From positions 1,302,001 through 1,366,000 of the forward strand of contig NZ_CP047357.1 in NCBI RefSeq assembly GCF_030408835.1: DNA of 64,000 nt. The letters are read 5' to 3'. This DNA comes from Corynebacterium freneyi (GTDB lineage Bacteria; Actinomycetota; Actinomycetes; Mycobacteriales; Mycobacteriaceae). The notes beneath the pieces were generated by a model, which was not told the DNA's origin, made no database searches, and saw nothing but the letters and a program-made list of their open reading frames with translations. This document shows positions 1-10,388 of the stretch, in pieces. The stretch's first letter is position 1; each line of letters begins with the position of its first letter. Position numbers and translations under genes: made by a program.

Positions 1-1
1 G

Positions 2-1141
2 GGCGGTTCGGCGTCGGAGGAGTTCCTGGCGGTGTCGGAGTCCGGCGAGGACACGTTCGTGCGCTCCACCGCCTCCGATTACGCCGCCAACGTCGAAGCC
101 GTGACCACCCCGGCGCCGCCGGCCGAGCCCATCGAGGGCAAGCCGGAGGCCGTCGTCCACGTCACCCCGGACGCCACCACCATCGACGCCCTGGTCGAGT
201 GGGCGAACTCCGAGGAGGCGGGCCTGGGCCGCGAGGTCACCGCCGCCGACACCCTCAAGTGCGTCATGGTCGCCATCCGCCAGCCGGGCGGCGAGTGGGA
301 GCTGGCCGGCATCGGCGTGCCCGGCGACCGCGAGGTGGACATGAAGCGCGTCGAGGCCGGCCTGGAGCCCGCCGAGGTGCGGCTGCTGGAGGACAAGGAC
401 TTCGCGGCGAACCCTTTCCTGGTCAAGGGCTACATCGGCCCGCGTGGTCTGGCGGCCAACGAGGTCCCGCTGTACGTCGACCCCCGCGTCGTGGAGGGCA
501 CCGCCTGGATCACCGGCGCCGACGAAGCCAACCGCCACGTCGTCGATCTGGTCTGCGGCCGCGATTTCCACCCGACGGGCACCATCGAGGCCGCCGAGGT
601 CCGCGAGGGCGACGCCGCGCCGGATGGCGAGGGCACGCTGACGCTGCGGCGCGGCATCGAGATCGGCCATATTTTCCAGCTGGGCCGCAAGTACACCGAT
701 GCCTTCGAGGTCGACATCCTCGACGTCAACGGCAAGCGTTCCCGTCCGACGATGGGTTCCTACGGCATCGGCGTGTCGCGTCTGGTGGCGGTGCTGGCCG
801 AGCAGCTTCACGACGACCGCGGCCTGCGCTGGCCGGCGTCGGTGGCGCCGTTCCAGGCGCACGTCGTCATCGCGAACAAGGATGCCGCGGCGGCGGAGGC
901 GGCGGAGAAGCTGGCCGAGCAGCTCGACGCCGCCGGCGTGTCCGTGCTTTTCGACGACCGCCCCAAGGTCAGCCCGGGCGTGAAGTTCAAGGATTCCGAG
1001 CTGCTGGGCATGCCCGTCGTGGTCGTCGTCGGCCGCGGCTTCGCCGACCACAAGGTGGAGCTGCGCGACCGCATGGGCGGCGAGACCGCCGAGATCGACT
1101 ACGACGACGCCGTGGACTCGGTGCTGGCCCTGATCAAGTAG
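2..1141 (+). CDS. proS: prolyl-tRNA synthetase, 5'-truncated by window edge
   Basis: This is the C-terminal part of prolyl-tRNA synthetase, a class II enzyme that charges tRNA-Pro in the cytosol. The frame is open from base 2 with no start, so the N-terminal catalytic part lies outside the window. The first ~175 residues match the editing insertion (YbaK-like INS domain) of bacterial-type ProRS. The catalytic fold then resumes with CGRDFHPTG and motif 3 ([17 protein letters not shown], around base 750-805). The last ~105 residues form the anticodon-binding domain, starting near [13 protein letters not shown]. The stop overlaps the convergent lipoprotein gene by 8 bases. Identification is firm. 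Confidence 0.96.
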   Translation, partial: GGSASEEFLAVSESGEDTFVRSTASDYAANVEAVTTPAPPAEPIEGKPEAVVHVTPDATTIDALVEWANSEEAGLGREVTAADTLKCVMVAIRQPGGEWELAGIGVPGDREVDMKRVEAGLEPAEVRLLEDKDFAANPFLVKGYIGPRGLAANEVPLYVDPRVVEGTAWITGADEANRHVVDLVCGRDFHPTGTIEAAEVREGDAAPDGEGTLTLRRGIEIGHIFQLGRKYTDAFEVDILDVNGKRSRPTMGSYGIGVSRLVAVLAEQLHDDRGLRWPASVAPFQAHVVIANKDAAAAEAAEKLAEQLDAAGVSVLFDDRPKVSPGVKFKDSELLGMPVVVVVGRGFADHKVELRDRMGGETAEIDYDDAVDSVLALIK

Positions 1142-2081
1142 CCGACAGGCCCGGCAGTGCGGCGGCTCCGTCGCCGCGGAAGACCGCACCACCGGCGTGG
1201 CACAGACCCGCCGCCTGCAGCGCAAACGCGCGGGCGGCGGGTTCTTTCGCCTCCATGAGCGCGCGCCGCCAGGCCTCGGCGCAGGAATCCTCGAGTGCCG
1301 CGGCGAACCCGGCGGCGTCCCGCTCCGGGGCGGGGGCGCCGTCGACGACGGAGTACCCGGGTTCGGCGACCGGCACGGCCACGTCGGCGTCCTCGAGCAT
1401 CGAAATGACCCGATCGCGCAGCATGCGGTGGCGGTCGGCGCTGGTCGCCGTCGATTCGCGCAACTCCGGGGCGATGCGGGGAGCCGCCACGCCCATCCCG
1501 TAGACCAGCGCGTATTCGGCGATGAGGGCGTCGGCGAAGGCTGCGGCGTCGTCGCCGTCGATTCCCTCTTCGTCGGTGTGCTCGGGCACGAGGTCACGCC
1601 AGCCGACGTCCAGTCCCCGCAGCGACAGCACCACGCCGCCGTCGACGGCGGAGACCAACGCCGCCTCGTACGGATCGCGCAGCGCACGGCCGGACGACAG
1701 GGCGTCGTAAAGCAAAGACGAGCCGCGGGAATCGCGCAGAACCGACTCCGCATCGGCCGGGGCCGGAGCCGCCGGCAGGGGAGACGGGGCGGCGACGCAC
1801 TCCTCCGGGGAAGTGCCGTCGTCGAGGACTCCGCACGCGCGGGTGACCTCCGCGGCCAACGCATCGGCCTGGGTGCGGCGCACATCCGCGGCAGCCGGTG
1901 CCGCGTCGCCGAGGACGTCGACGTCGCGCAGGGCCAGCGCCCACGCCGCCTCCACCACGGGATCCGCGGAAGGGCCGGAAATGGGGGAGCAGCCCGCGGC
2001 GGCCAGCGTCAACGCACCGCCGAGGCCCGCGGCACCCGCGAGGAACGCGCGGCGGGGCAGGGGAGCAGTCGGGTCAATCAC
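1134..2081 (-). CDS. Tat-type lipoprotein, DUF4439/ferritin-like family
   Basis: This 315-residue protein is predicted to be exported. The chosen GTG start gives an N-terminus with [11 protein letters not shown], a twin-arginine-like signal, then a hydrophobic stretch ending in a lipobox-like AAGC. It is therefore probably a lipoprotein anchored outside the membrane. The rest is Ala/Asp-rich and helical, with patterns I associate with the DUF4439 (ferritin-like) proteins that actinobacteria carry between proS and rimP; function unknown. The frame extends upstream to 2417, but that stretch is antisense to rimP. It is divergent from rimP and convergent with proS. Confidence 0.8.
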   Translation of the reverse strand: MIDPTAPLPRRAFLAGAAGLGGALTLAAAGCSPISGPSADPVVEAAWALALRDVDVLGDAAPAAADVRRTQADALAAEVTRACGVLDDGTSPEECVAAPSPLPAAPAPADAESVLRDSRGSSLLYDALSSGRALRDPYEAALVSAVDGGVVLSLRGLDVGWRDLVPEHTDEEGIDGDDAAAFADALIAEYALVYGMGVAAPRIAPELRESTATSADRHRMLRDRVISMLEDADVAVPVAEPGYSVVDGAPAPERDAAGFAAALEDSCAEAWRRALMEAKEPAARAFALQAAGLCHAGGAVFRGDGAAALPGLSAT

Positions 2082-2110
2082 GCGTCCATCGTGCCACGGT
2101 CGGCGGGGGC

Positions 2111-2116
2111 TAGACT
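2111..2116 (+). promoter_or_regulatory. -10 hexamer for leaderless rimP
   Basis: TAGACT followed by exactly 7 bases and then the rimP ATG. This spacing puts the transcription start at or next to the start codon. No Shine-Dalgarno sequence is present. Confidence 0.6.
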
Positions 2117-2123
2117 GCACGGC

Positions 2124-2699
2124 ATGGCCTTTCCCCCCGCAGAAGCAATCGCCGACGTCATCCGCCCCGCAGCCGCCGCCCGCGGCCTCGACATCGAGGA
2201 CCTGAAGGTCACCGGCGCCGGACGCATGTCGCGGGTCACCGTGCTCGTCGACGGCGACGACGCCCCCGACCTCGACGCCATCGAAGCCGTCACCCGCGAC
2301 ATCTCCGCGGCCCTCGACGAAGCCGAGGCGGCCGGGGAGATCGACTTCGGCGAGAAGGAATACACCCTCGAAGTGAGCACGCCCGGAGTGTCGGCGCCGC
2401 TGACCGCCCCGCGGCACTGGCGCCGCAACCGCAACCGCCTGGTCCGCATCCGGCTCGACGACGGCGGCCAGCTGGTCGGCCGCATCGGCGCGTTCGACGA
2501 AGACGGCGACCGGGTGATCATCGTCACCTCCACCGGACCCAAGGGCCGCCCCAAGGCGACCGGCGCGATTCTCGAGTTGGCCATGGTCGCGCAGGCGGTG
2601 GTAGAAATTGAGTTCTCTAAGGCACCGGCGGTCGAGCTCGACCTGGCCGGACTGGATTTCGACGACGCCGTGACCCGGCTGGAGGAACTGGACAAGTGA
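2124..2699 (+). CDS. rimP: ribosome maturation factor RimP
   Basis: RimP (DUF150/YhbC) assists maturation of the 30S subunit. The 191-residue product has the N-terminal alpha/beta domain ([47 protein letters not shown]) and the SH3-like C-terminal domain ([18 protein letters not shown]). The frame is open far upstream, but ATG 2124 is preferred because a TANNNT -10 element ends 7 bases before it. Its stop overlaps the nusA GTG (GTGA), so the two are translationally coupled. It is the first gene of the rimP-nusA-ylxR-infB cluster. Confidence 0.93.
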   Translation: MAFPPAEAIADVIRPAAAARGLDIEDLKVTGAGRMSRVTVLVDGDDAPDLDAIEAVTRDISAALDEAEAAGEIDFGEKEYTLEVSTPGVSAPLTAPRHWRRNRNRLVRIRLDDGGQLVGRIGAFDEDGDRVIIVTSTGPKGRPKATGAILELAMVAQAVVEIEFSKAPAVELDLAGLDFDDAVTRLEELDK

Positions 2700-3682
2700 A
2701 GATCGAACTCGCCGCCCTGCGCACGCTGGAAAAGGAACGCAACATCCCGTTCGGCGAAATGATGGGCCTGCTCGGCCGCGCGCTGCGGGAGGCCTACCGG
2801 GGCACCGACTCGCCGGCTGAGTACGCGCGAGTCGACATCGATTACGACACCGGCGAGGTCACGGTCTTTGCCCAGGAACGCGACGAAGAGGGCAACCTCG
2901 TCGCCGAATGGGACGACACCCCCGAGGACTTCGGGCGCATCGCCGCCTACCCCGTGCGGCAGACCATCCTCCAGCGGCTGCGCGACGCCGAAAGCGACAA
3001 GGTCTTCGGCGAGTACGCCGACCTGGAAAACCAGATCGTCTCCGGCGTGGTCCAGCGCGACGTCCGCGCCAACGACAAGGGCATCGTCATCGTCCACATC
3101 GGCTCCGAGGCCAACGGCCGCGACGGCATCCTCCTGCCGGCCGAGCAGCTGCCGGGCGAAACCCTCGAACACGGCGACCGCACCAAGTGCTACGTCGTCG
3201 GCGTCAACAAGACCCCGCGCGGCGTGGCCATCAACCTGTCGCGCACCCACCCCGAGCTCGTGCGCAAGCTGTTCGAACTCGAGGTGCCCGAGGTCGCCGA
3301 CGAGGCCGTCGAGCTGGTCTCCATCGCCCGCGAAGCCGGCCACCGCTCCAAGGTCGCCGTCCGCGCCACCGTCAAGGGACTCAACGCCAAGGGCGCCTGC
3401 ATCGGCCCGCGCGGCCAGCGCGTCAGCGCCATCATGAACGAACTCGGCGGCGAGAAGATCGACATCATCGACTACGACGAGGACCCCGCGAAGTTCGTCG
3501 GCAACGCCCTGGCCCCGGCCAAGGTCGTCTCCGTCGAGATCCTCGACGAGGAGGAGCGGCAGGCCCGGGTCGTCGTCCCCGACTACCAGCTCTCCCTCGC
3601 CATCGGCCGCGAAGGCCAAAACGCCCGCCTCGCCGCGCGACTGACGGGCTGGCGCATCGACATCCACTCCGACGCCGAATAA
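2696..3682 (+). CDS. nusA: transcription termination/antitermination protein NusA
   Basis: NusA binds RNA polymerase and nascent RNA, and modulates pausing, termination and antitermination. The 328-residue protein has the N-terminal polymerase-binding domain, an S1 domain ([20 protein letters not shown]), and two KH domains marked by [18 protein letters not shown] and [14 protein letters not shown]. It lacks the C-terminal acidic repeats of E. coli NusA, which is normal for actinobacteria. The GTG start overlaps the rimP stop by four bases. A hairpin that carries the CGTCGTAAAGC word follows the stop. Confidence 0.96.
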   Translation: MKIELAALRTLEKERNIPFGEMMGLLGRALREAYRGTDSPAEYARVDIDYDTGEVTVFAQERDEEGNLVAEWDDTPEDFGRIAAYPVRQTILQRLRDAESDKVFGEYADLENQIVSGVVQRDVRANDKGIVIVHIGSEANGRDGILLPAEQLPGETLEHGDRTKCYVVGVNKTPRGVAINLSRTHPELVRKLFELEVPEVADEAVELVSIAREAGHRSKVAVRATVKGLNAKGACIGPRGQRVSAIMNELGGEKIDIIDYDEDPAKFVGNALAPAKVVSVEILDEEERQARVVVPDYQLSLAIGREGQNARLAARLTGWRIDIHSDAE

Positions 3683-3689
3683 GCGCCCC

Positions 3690-3719
3690 GGCGGGCCGTC
3701 GTAAAGCGACCGTCCCGCC
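3690..3719 (+). terminator. hairpin between nusA and ylxR
   Basis: GGCGGG (3690-3695) pairs with CCCGCC (3714-3719). The loop contains the recurrent word CGTCGTAAAGC (3697-3707) and a small inner stem, GTCG/CGAC. There is no U tract, and the hairpin sits inside a presumed operon. It may be a weak attenuator or processing site rather than a full terminator. Confidence 0.4.
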
Positions 3720-3819
3720 GCGCCGGAAAACCCCGGGGTTGGGATTCGGGGCCCGTTTCGGGTTAGGCTGTAAGACGGCCAACGAAGACGAGACGGTGAA
3801 AGGACAGGTGCGTTTGCGC

Positions 3820-4179
3820 ATGACGACGATCCGGGACGACCACGCCCCGCACCCCGTCGAACGCGAACGAACCTGCATCGCCACCCGCACCAAGCTGCCC
3901 GAAGGGCGACTGCTGCGGATGGTGGCCCGCCGTGACGGCGACGCCACCCGCGTCGTCCCCGATCCCCGACGACGAATGTCGGGACGAGGTGCCTGGATCA
4001 CCCCCACACTCGACGCATGGGCGGTGGCCGACAAGCGCCGCGCGTTCGGCCGCGCATTGAAGGTGTCCGCCAACGCGGACGCGAACCCGGTCCGCGAGTA
4101 CCTCGAAACCCTCGAGGCGCAAACCGATGCCGCACGCCTCGGATCCGGCGACCGGGAACCGACCAACGGAAAGACCTGA
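3820..4179 (+). CDS. ylxR: YlxR-family RNA-binding protein (DUF448)
   Basis: This small protein (119 residues from ATG 3820) belongs to the YlxR/DUF448 family encoded between nusA and infB. The family is described as nucleic-acid binding; its role is not settled. The signature RTCIATRTKLPEGRLLRMV (residues ~18-36) matches the usual R-x-C-(I/V) start of the domain, followed by PDPRRRMSGRGAWI. The start is ambiguous. GTG 3808 has AAAGGA three bases upstream, and ATG 3820 has AGGTG nine bases upstream. The operon position supports the call. Confidence 0.85.
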   Translation: MTTIRDDHAPHPVERERTCIATRTKLPEGRLLRMVARRDGDATRVVPDPRRRMSGRGAWITPTLDAWAVADKRRAFGRALKVSANADANPVREYLETLEAQTDAARLGSGDREPTNGKT

Positions 4180-4304
4180 ACACTGATGAGCGCACGATGA
4201 AGCATCAGCGATGAACGGCAACCGATAACGGGAGTCGGCAGTAGGCCAATGCGCGGGGAAACGAACCCGCCCGGCACTGTTCGACTCCGCAAGTGAGGAG
4301 AAAA

Positions 4305-7094
4305 GTGTCCGGAAAGCTCCGTGTCCATGAGCTCGCAAAGCAGCTCGGGGTCACCAGCAAGGAACTTCTCGCCCAGCTCAAGGAGCAGGGCGAATTCGTC
4401 AAGACCGCGTCGTCGACGGTGGAACCCCCCGTCGTCAGGCGCATGAAGCAGCTCTACGCGGCCAAGGAGGCCAAGCCGGCCGACGGCGACGCGAAGCCGG
4501 CTACCGGCAAGCCCGGCCCGAAGCCGGGTGCCGCCGCCAAGCCGGGCCCGAAGCCGGGTGCGGCCAAGCCGGGCCCCAAGCCCGCCCCGAAGGCCCCGGC
4601 CGCCAAGCCGGGCCAGCCCGCCCCGAAGGCCCCGGCCGCCAAGCCGGGCCAGCCGGGCTCGAAGCCGGGTGCGGCCAAGCCGGGTCAGCCCGCCCCGAAT
4701 CCCGCTGCGGCCAAGCCGGGTCAGCAGGGCCCGAAGCCGGGTGCCAAGCCCGGTCCGATGCCGCGCCCGCAGGCCCGCGGCGGCAAGCCCGGCCCGAAGC
4801 CGGGTGCCCGCGCCCCGCGCGTGGCCAACAACCCGTTCTCCACGGGTGAGCGCCCCGCGCCGCGTCCGTCGGCGATGCCCCGCCCGCAGGGGGGCGGTCG
4901 ACCCGGCCCGAAGCCGGGTGCCCGTCCGGGTGGCCCGGGTCAGGGTGGCCCGCGCCCGCAGGGTGGCGGCAAGGGCGGCCCCCGTCCCCAGGGCGGCGGC
5001 CGCGGCGGTCAGGGCGGCGGCAACCGTCCGACCCCGTCGATGATGCCGGCGCACCCGAACCCGGGTCAGATGCCCGCCAAGTCCTCCGCCGGTGGCCGTG
5101 GTGGCCGCGGTCGCCCGGGCGGCGGTTTCGGCGGCGGTGGCCCGCGCGGTGGTCGCGGCGGTCGTCGCGGCGGCACCGCCGGCGCCTTCGGACGTCCGGG
5201 CGGCGCCCCGCGCCGTGGACGCAAGTCGAAGCGGCAGAAGAGGCACGAATACGAGTCGATGCAGGCGCCTTCGGTCGTCGGCGGCGTCAAGCTGCCCAAC
5301 GGCAAGGGCCAGACCATCCGGCTCGCCCGCGGCGCGTCCCTGTCGGACTTCGCCGAGAAGATCGGCGCCGACGCGGCCGCCCTGGTGCAGGCCCTGTTCA
5401 ACCTCGGCGAGATGGTCACCGCGACCGCCTCGGTGAGTGACGAGACCCTGCAGCTGCTGGGCGAGGAGATGGACTACAAGGTCCAGGTCGTCTCGCCGGA
5501 GGATGAGGACCGTGAGCTCCTCGAGTCCTTCGACCTGCAGTTCGGCGAGGACGAGGGCGACGAGGAGGACCTCGTGGTCCGCCCGCCGGTGGTCACCGTC
5601 ATGGGTCACGTCGACCACGGCAAGACCCGCCTGCTGGACACCATCCGCAAGGCGAACGTGGGCGGCGACGAGGCCGGCGGCATCACGCAGCACATCGGCG
5701 CCTACCAGGTCAACGTCGACTTCGAGGACACCGAGCGCAAGGTGACCTTCCTGGATACCCCGGGTCACGAGGCGTTCACCGCCATGCGTGCCCGTGGTGC
5801 CCAGGCCACCGACGTCGCGATCCTCGTGGTCGCCGCCGACGACGGCGTCATGCCGCAGACGGTGGAGGCCATCAACCACGCGAAGGCGGCCGACGTGCCG
5901 ATCGTCGTGGCGGTCAACAAGATCGACAAGGAGACGGCGGACCCGCAGAAGATCCGCGGCCAGCTGACCGAGTACGGCCTGACCGACGAGGAGTGGGGCG
6001 GCGACACGATGTTCGTCGACATCTCCGCGAAGCAGGGCCTGAACATCGACAAGCTGCTGGAGGCGGTCCTGCTGACGGCCGACGCCGCGCTGGATCTGGT
6101 CGCCAACCCGAACATGGACGCGCAGGGCATCGCCATCGAGGCGCACCTGGACCGCGGTCGTGGCCCGGTGGCCACCGTCATCGTTCAGCGAGGCACGCTG
6201 CGCGTCGGCGACTCCATCGTCGTCGGCGACGCCTACGGTCGCGTCCGTCGCATGGTCGACGAGCACGGCAACGACGTCGAGGAGGCGGGCCCGTCCCGTC
6301 CGGTGCAGGTGCTCGGCCTGACCTCGGTGTGTGGCGCCGGCGACAACCTGCTGGTCGTCGACGAGGACCGCACGGCCCGCCAGATCGCGGATCGTCGCGA
6401 CGCCCGTCGTCGTAACGCGCTGCAGGCCCGCAACCGTCGTCGCGTCTCCCTGGAGAACCTCGACGAGTTCATGAAGGAGACCAACACCCTCAACCTGATC
6501 CTGAAGGGCGACAACGCCGGTACCGTCGAGGCACTGGAAGAGGCGCTGCTCAAGATCGAGGTCGACGAGGAGGTCCAGCTCAACATCATCGACCGCGGCG
6601 TCGGTGCGGTGACGCAGACCAACGTGACGCTGGCCGAGGCGTCGGATGCGGTGATCATCGGCTTCAACGTCCGTTCCGAGGGCAAGGCCACCGAGGCCGC
6701 CAACGCCGCCGGCGTGGACGTGCGCTACTACACGGTCATCTACAAGGCGATCGAGGAAGTCGAGCAGGCGCTCAAGGGCATGCTCAAGCCGATCTACGAG
6801 GAGCGCGAGCTGGGTCGCGCCGAGATCCGCGCGATCTTCAAGGCGTCCGCCGTCGGCCTCATCGCGGGTTGCATGGTGGAGTCCGGCAAGATGCGCCGCA
6901 ACGCCAAGGTGCGTCTCATCCGCGACGGCAACGTCGTGGCGGAGAAGGCGACCATCGATTCGCTGCGCCGCGAGAAGGACGACGTCACCGAGGTGTCCGC
7001 CGGCTACGAGTGCGGCATGGTGCTGTCGTATCCGGACATCCAGGTCGACGACATCATCGAGGCCTACGAGATGGTCGAGGTGCCGCGCGACTAG
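4305..7094 (+). CDS. infB: translation initiation factor IF-2
   Basis: IF2 is the GTPase that places initiator tRNA on the 30S subunit and promotes subunit joining. The 929-residue protein begins with the IF2N motif ([16 protein letters not shown]). A long Pro/Lys/Gly/Ala then Gly/Arg-rich linker follows (roughly residues 60-305), built from imperfect [12 protein letters not shown] repeats. The G domain comes next, with GHVDHGKT at residues 434-441, DTPGHEAF and NKID, then the beta-barrel and C-terminal fMet-tRNA-binding domains. GTG 4305 is chosen because GAGGAG lies four bases upstream; an in-frame GTG at 4293 overlaps that Shine-Dalgarno. The low-complexity linker has many out-of-frame ORFs that should be ignored. 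Confidence 0.97.
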   Translation: MSGKLRVHELAKQLGVTSKELLAQLKEQGEFVKTASSTVEPPVVRRMKQLYAAKEAKPADGDAKPATGKPGPKPGAAAKPGPKPGAAKPGPKPAPKAPAAKPGQPAPKAPAAKPGQPGSKPGAAKPGQPAPNPAAAKPGQQGPKPGAKPGPMPRPQARGGKPGPKPGARAPRVANNPFSTGERPAPRPSAMPRPQGGGRPGPKPGARPGGPGQGGPRPQGGGKGGPRPQGGGRGGQGGGNRPTPSMMPAHPNPGQMPAKSSAGGRGGRGRPGGGFGGGGPRGGRGGRRGGTAGAFGRPGGAPRRGRKSKRQKRHEYESMQAPSVVGGVKLPNGKGQTIRLARGASLSDFAEKIGADAAALVQALFNLGEMVTATASVSDETLQLLGEEMDYKVQVVSPEDEDRELLESFDLQFGEDEGDEEDLVVRPPVVTVMGHVDHGKTRLLDTIRKANVGGDEAGGITQHIGAYQVNVDFEDTERKVTFLDTPGHEAFTAMRARGAQATDVAILVVAADDGVMPQTVEAINHAKAADVPIVVAVNKIDKETADPQKIRGQLTEYGLTDEEWGGDTMFVDISAKQGLNIDKLLEAVLLTADAALDLVANPNMDAQGIAIEAHLDRGRGPVATVIVQRGTLRVGDSIVVGDAYGRVRRMVDEHGNDVEEAGPSRPVQVLGLTSVCGAGDNLLVVDEDRTARQIADRRDARRRNALQARNRRRVSLENLDEFMKETNTLNLILKGDNAGTVEALEEALLKIEVDEEVQLNIIDRGVGAVTQTNVTLAEASDAVIIGFNVRSEGKATEAANAAGVDVRYYTVIYKAIEEVEQALKGMLKPIYEERELGRAEIRAIFKASAVGLIAGCMVESGKMRRNAKVRLIRDGNVVAEKATIDSLRREKDDVTEVSAGYECGMVLSYPDIQVDDIIEAYEMVEVPRD

Positions 7095-7127
7095 TTCGCC
7101 TCGCATCGCCGGTTTCCGGCGGGCACC

Positions 7128-7186
7128 GCTTTACGACGGCCGGCCCCCACGCCCGAATGGCGTGGGGGCCGGCTTCGTCGTGAAGC
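7128..7186 (+). terminator. infB terminator flanked by inverted word
   Basis: A perfect 15-bp stem (GCCGGCCCCCACGCC at 7139-7153 with its complement at 7159-7173, 5-nt loop) follows infB. It is flanked by GCTTTACGACG (7128-7138) and CGTCGTGAAGC (7176-7186), which are almost complementary and can extend the stem. There is no clear U tract. Confidence 0.65.
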
Positions 7187-7345
7187 ATGGAAGGGCGGGG
7201 CGGACGCCCACGATCCGGGCGAGCGGCTATTCTGGGAGGCCGGAGTTCCGGGCGTGATCACCTCGCGGCCCGGCATGAAGGACGGATCCGCCTTTCGTTG
7301 GCGGGTCGTCGAGAAAACAGTCCCCGACCAGAGGAGATGATCGAG

Positions 7346-7789
7346 ATGGCCGATCCCGCACGCGCACGCCGCATGGCCAAGCGAATTCAGGAGGTCGTCG
7401 CCGCCGCGATCGAACGGGAGGTCAAGGACCGCCGCCTCGAGCTGGTGACCATCACCGACTGCCGCGTCACCGGCGACCTGCACGACGCGACGGTCTTCTA
7501 CACCGTCCGTGGCCGCACCATCGACGAGGATCCTGACTGGGACGCCGCCGCCGAGTCGCTCAACCGCGCCCGCGGGCAGCTGCGCTCGATCGTCGGTCGG
7601 GCGCTGGGCGTGCGCTACACGCCGACGCTGGCGTTCGAGGTCGACACCGTCCCCGAGGTCAGCGCCCACATGGAGGAGCTGCTGGCCAAGACCCGCCAGC
7701 GCGACGCCGAGTTGGCGAAGCTGCGCGAGGGCGCCGCCCCCGCCGGCGAGTCCGACCCGTACCGCCACGCCGACGAGGCGGAGGCCTGA
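7346..7789 (+). CDS. rbfA: 30S ribosome-binding factor A
   Basis: RbfA is a KH-like protein needed for late 30S maturation and 16S rRNA 5' processing. The 147-residue product has the expected [19 protein letters not shown] start, the strand [21 protein letters not shown] region (residues ~30-50), and [12 protein letters not shown] near the end of the fold. A charged tail follows. ATG 7346 is chosen over ATG 7337 because GAGGAG (7331-7336) abuts 7337 but is nine bases from 7346. A likely -10 (TATTCT, 7228-7233) lies ~110 bases upstream. The stop is followed after one base by the next gene's GTG. Confidence 0.93.
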   Translation: MADPARARRMAKRIQEVVAAAIEREVKDRRLELVTITDCRVTGDLHDATVFYTVRGRTIDEDPDWDAAAESLNRARGQLRSIVGRALGVRYTPTLAFEVDTVPEVSAHMEELLAKTRQRDAELAKLREGAAPAGESDPYRHADEAEA

Positions 7790-7790
7790 C

Positions 7791-8849
7791 GTGGGGCCGG
7801 GGGAGCAGGCGGCGCATCAGCTGTCGCAGTCGATCAGCAGGCGCATGTCCGGTCCGATCCAGGACTCGATGGACATGCTCGCCGACGCGGAGTTCGTGGC
7901 CGTGGTGTGCCACATCCACCCCGACGCCGACGCCATCGGCGCGGCTGCGGCGATGGTCATGGCGCTGCGGCAGCGCGGCATCCGCGCGGTGGCGTCCTAC
8001 GGCAACGACGAGGCGCCGGCGAAATCGCTGTTGACCATTCCGGGCTGGGAGTTCTTCGTCGCCCCCGGCGACATCCCGGAGACGGTGGACACGTGGGTGT
8101 CGGTCGACTGCGCCAGCCCCGAACGCCTGGGTGTGCTGCGTGACCGGATGATGGAGTCGGAGCGGCTCATCGTCGTCGACCACCACGACACCAACTCGCT
8201 GTACGGCACGGTGAACATGGTCGACGACGAAGCCGAATCGTCGACGATGGTGCTGCTGGACTTCTTCGAGGTCTGGGGCATCAAACTCACCCGCGACATG
8301 GCGCATGCGTTGTACGCCGGTCTGCTCACCGACACCGTGTCCTTCCAGTTCGGCCGCTCCCGCATGCACACCGCGGCGGCGCGGCTGCTGAACAAGGGCC
8401 TGGACCCGCGAACCATCGGCGCGCAGCTGCTGGAGGGCCACCCCTTCGAGTACCTGCCGTTCCTCGGCCGAGTCATGGCCACCGCCGTCCGCGTGCCCGA
8501 ATGGGCCGACGGCGCCGGCCTGGTGCACGTCACCATTTCCCACGAGGACATGGCCGACGTCGGCCACGATGAGGTCGAGGCCGTCGTCGACGTGGTCCGC
8601 ACCACCAACGGCGGCGACGTCGCGGCCGTGTTCAAGGAGTACTCGCCGCGTTTTTGGTCGATGTCGCTGCGTTCGCGCGAACTCGTCGACGTCGCCGCAG
8701 TGGCCGCCTTCCTCGGCGGCGGCGGGCACCTTCGGGCGGCCGGGTACAACTTCAACGGCGACCGCGATGCCGTGCTCGGAGCGCTGCTCGGCGCGACCGA
8801 CGTCGCGGCCGCCACGATCGAGCAGGCGACCGACGCCGACGGCAGCTGA
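7791..8849 (+). CDS. DHH/DHHA1 phosphoesterase (NrnA-like oligoribonuclease / pAp phosphatase)
   Basis: This 352-residue protein belongs to the DHH superfamily. Relatives degrade nanoRNA or cyclic-dinucleotide products, or dephosphorylate 3'-phosphoadenosine 5'-phosphate. Metal-binding motifs are visible: HIHPDADAIG near residues 42-51, a DCA motif, and VDHHDTN near residue 128. The DHHA1 substrate motif GGGGHLRAAGY is near residue 310. GTG 7791 starts one base after the rbfA stop, with GGAGG six bases upstream. The gene is thus coupled to rbfA, an arrangement conserved in actinobacteria. The exact substrate is inferred from family only. Confidence 0.88.
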   Translation: MGPGEQAAHQLSQSISRRMSGPIQDSMDMLADAEFVAVVCHIHPDADAIGAAAAMVMALRQRGIRAVASYGNDEAPAKSLLTIPGWEFFVAPGDIPETVDTWVSVDCASPERLGVLRDRMMESERLIVVDHHDTNSLYGTVNMVDDEAESSTMVLLDFFEVWGIKLTRDMAHALYAGLLTDTVSFQFGRSRMHTAAARLLNKGLDPRTIGAQLLEGHPFEYLPFLGRVMATAVRVPEWADGAGLVHVTISHEDMADVGHDEVEAVVDVVRTTNGGDVAAVFKEYSPRFWSMSLRSRELVDVAAVAAFLGGGGHLRAAGYNFNGDRDAVLGALLGATDVAAATIEQATDADGS

Positions 8850-8850
8850 C

Positions 8851-10170
8851 GTGACCACGGAACTCGACCGGCCCGTCACCGCGGGCCGGATCCTCGGCCT
8901 GGCGCTGCCCGCCCTCGGAGTGTTGGCGGCGCCGCCGCTGTACCTGCTTCTGGACACCGCCGTCGTCGGTCGTCTCGGCGCCATCGAATTGGCGGCGCTG
9001 GCCGCCGGCGCGACGGTGTTTTCCATGCTCACCGCGCAGCTGACGTTCCTGGCCTACGGCACCACGGCCCGGGCCTCCCGAGCGTTCGGCCGCGGCGACG
9101 TGCGCGGCGCGGTCGCCGAGGGAGTGCAGGCGACGTGGGTGGCGGTGTTCGTCGGCGCGATTCTCCTTGCGCTGGTGGAGGTCTTCGCCGGCGGCATCAC
9201 ACGGCTGCTCACCCCGGACGCGGACGTTGCGACGGCCGCGGCCGGGTGGCTGCGCATCGCGGCATTCGGCATTCCCCTCACGCTCATCGCCCAGGCCGGC
9301 AACGGGTGGATGCGCGGAGTGCAGGACACGCGACGGCCGTTCCTCTACGTCGTCGGCGGCTTGGGTCCCGCAGCACTGTGCATCGTGCCGCTCGTCGGCT
9401 GGCTCGGACTCGACGGCTCGGCATGGGCGATGATCATGGGCGAGACGATCACCGCCTCGCTGTTCCTGCGAAAACTCGCCGTTTCCGCGTCGGCGCAGGA
9501 TGTCGACAAGCGGCCCAGATGGACCCTGATCAAGCGCCAGCTGGTGCTCGGCCGGGACCTGATCCTGCGGTCCCTGGCTTTCCAGGTGGCGTTCCTGTCG
9601 GCCGCCGGCGTGGCCGGGCGGTTGGGCGCGTTCTCACTCGGCGGCCACCAGATCCTGCTGCAGTTGTGGAACCTGCTGTCGCTGGTGCTCGACTCGCTGG
9701 CCATTGCCGCGCAGACCCTCGTCGGGGCGGCGCTGGGCGTGGGGTCGGTGGCGGCGGCGCGGTTCACCGCCCGGCGGGTCATCGCGTGGTCGACCGTGTT
9801 CGCCGGCGTGCTGGCCGTGGCGTTCGCGGTGCTGCACGGGGTGCTGCCGGGGCTGTTCACCAGCTCCGACGGGGTCATCGCGGCGATCGCCGAAGGGCCC
9901 TGGTGGATTCTCGTGGCCATGATCCCGGTCGGCGGCGTCGTCTTCGCCATCGACGGGGTGCTCCTCGGAGCCGGCGACGCGGCGTTTTTGCGCAACGCCA
10001 CCATCACCGCGGTGGTGTTGGGCTTCCTGCCGCCGGTGTGGCTGACCCTGTCCATGGGCTGGGGGCTCACCGGCGTGTGGTGGGGCCTGCTCACCTTCAT
10101 GCTGCTGCGTCTCGTGTTCGTCGCCGTGCGCTACCGCGGCACGGGGTGGACGGTCGCAGCGGGGGAGTAG
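8851..10170 (+). CDS. MATE-family efflux transporter (DinF-like)
   Basis: This 439-residue polytopic membrane protein has about 12 hydrophobic segments and MATE features such as a first helix reading ILGLALPALGVLAAPPLYLL and the conserved duplicated six-helix halves. MATE proteins expel cationic or toxic compounds in exchange for Na+ or H+. Corynebacterial annotation often uses DinF for the gene in this position, but substrate and damage-inducibility cannot be inferred here, and no SOS box is seen. The GTG start follows the upstream stop by one base, so the gene is probably co-translated with rbfA and the DHH gene. Confidence 0.87.
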   Translation: MTTELDRPVTAGRILGLALPALGVLAAPPLYLLLDTAVVGRLGAIELAALAAGATVFSMLTAQLTFLAYGTTARASRAFGRGDVRGAVAEGVQATWVAVFVGAILLALVEVFAGGITRLLTPDADVATAAAGWLRIAAFGIPLTLIAQAGNGWMRGVQDTRRPFLYVVGGLGPAALCIVPLVGWLGLDGSAWAMIMGETITASLFLRKLAVSASAQDVDKRPRWTLIKRQLVLGRDLILRSLAFQVAFLSAAGVAGRLGAFSLGGHQILLQLWNLLSLVLDSLAIAAQTLVGAALGVGSVAAARFTARRVIAWSTVFAGVLAVAFAVLHGVLPGLFTSSDGVIAAIAEGPWWILVAMIPVGGVVFAIDGVLLGAGDAAFLRNATITAVVLGFLPPVWLTLSMGWGLTGVWWGLLTFMLLRLVFVAVRYRGTGWTVAAGE

Positions 10171-10205
10171 CCGCGAGTTCGCCTCCGGGGGAGACGTCGG
10201 TGATT

Positions 10206-10218
10206 TGTTGCACCAACA
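10206..10218. promoter_or_regulatory. candidate operator in AT-richer gap
   Basis: TGTTG-CAC-CAACA is a perfect short palindrome followed by further GTTG repeats. It lies in a 218-base gap (10171-10388) that is visibly less GC-rich than its surroundings. The gap also holds one copy of CGTCGTCAAGC (10284-10294) and a TAGGGT hexamer (10354-10359) that could be the -10 of the next gene. Regulatory function is a guess. Confidence 0.25.
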
Positions 10219-10388
10219 TTGTTGACGTTGTGGAGGTTGTGACTAAAGTTGCCTACGGGTCATTCGTGAACCAGGCGGGTCGCCGTCGTCAAGCAAATGG
10301 CCTTGATTACCGCCATGGCGTTACGAATTCGTGACACACGGCGATACGGGAAGTAGGGTTCACGGCACACGAAGCGGAGGAGGCGCCC

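Noticed and set aside
4187..4215. CTGATGAG...CATCAG segment resembling a hammerhead ribozyme core
   Set aside because: The conserved GAAAC partner and a cleavable helix III are absent; it is only a 6-base inverted repeat in the ylxR-infB gap.
3465..7106. 1213-codon open frame on the minus strand opposite infB
   Set aside because: It mirrors infB codon by codon (Asp/His/Leu/Val/Gly-rich antisense translation of high-GC codons) and has no domain sense.
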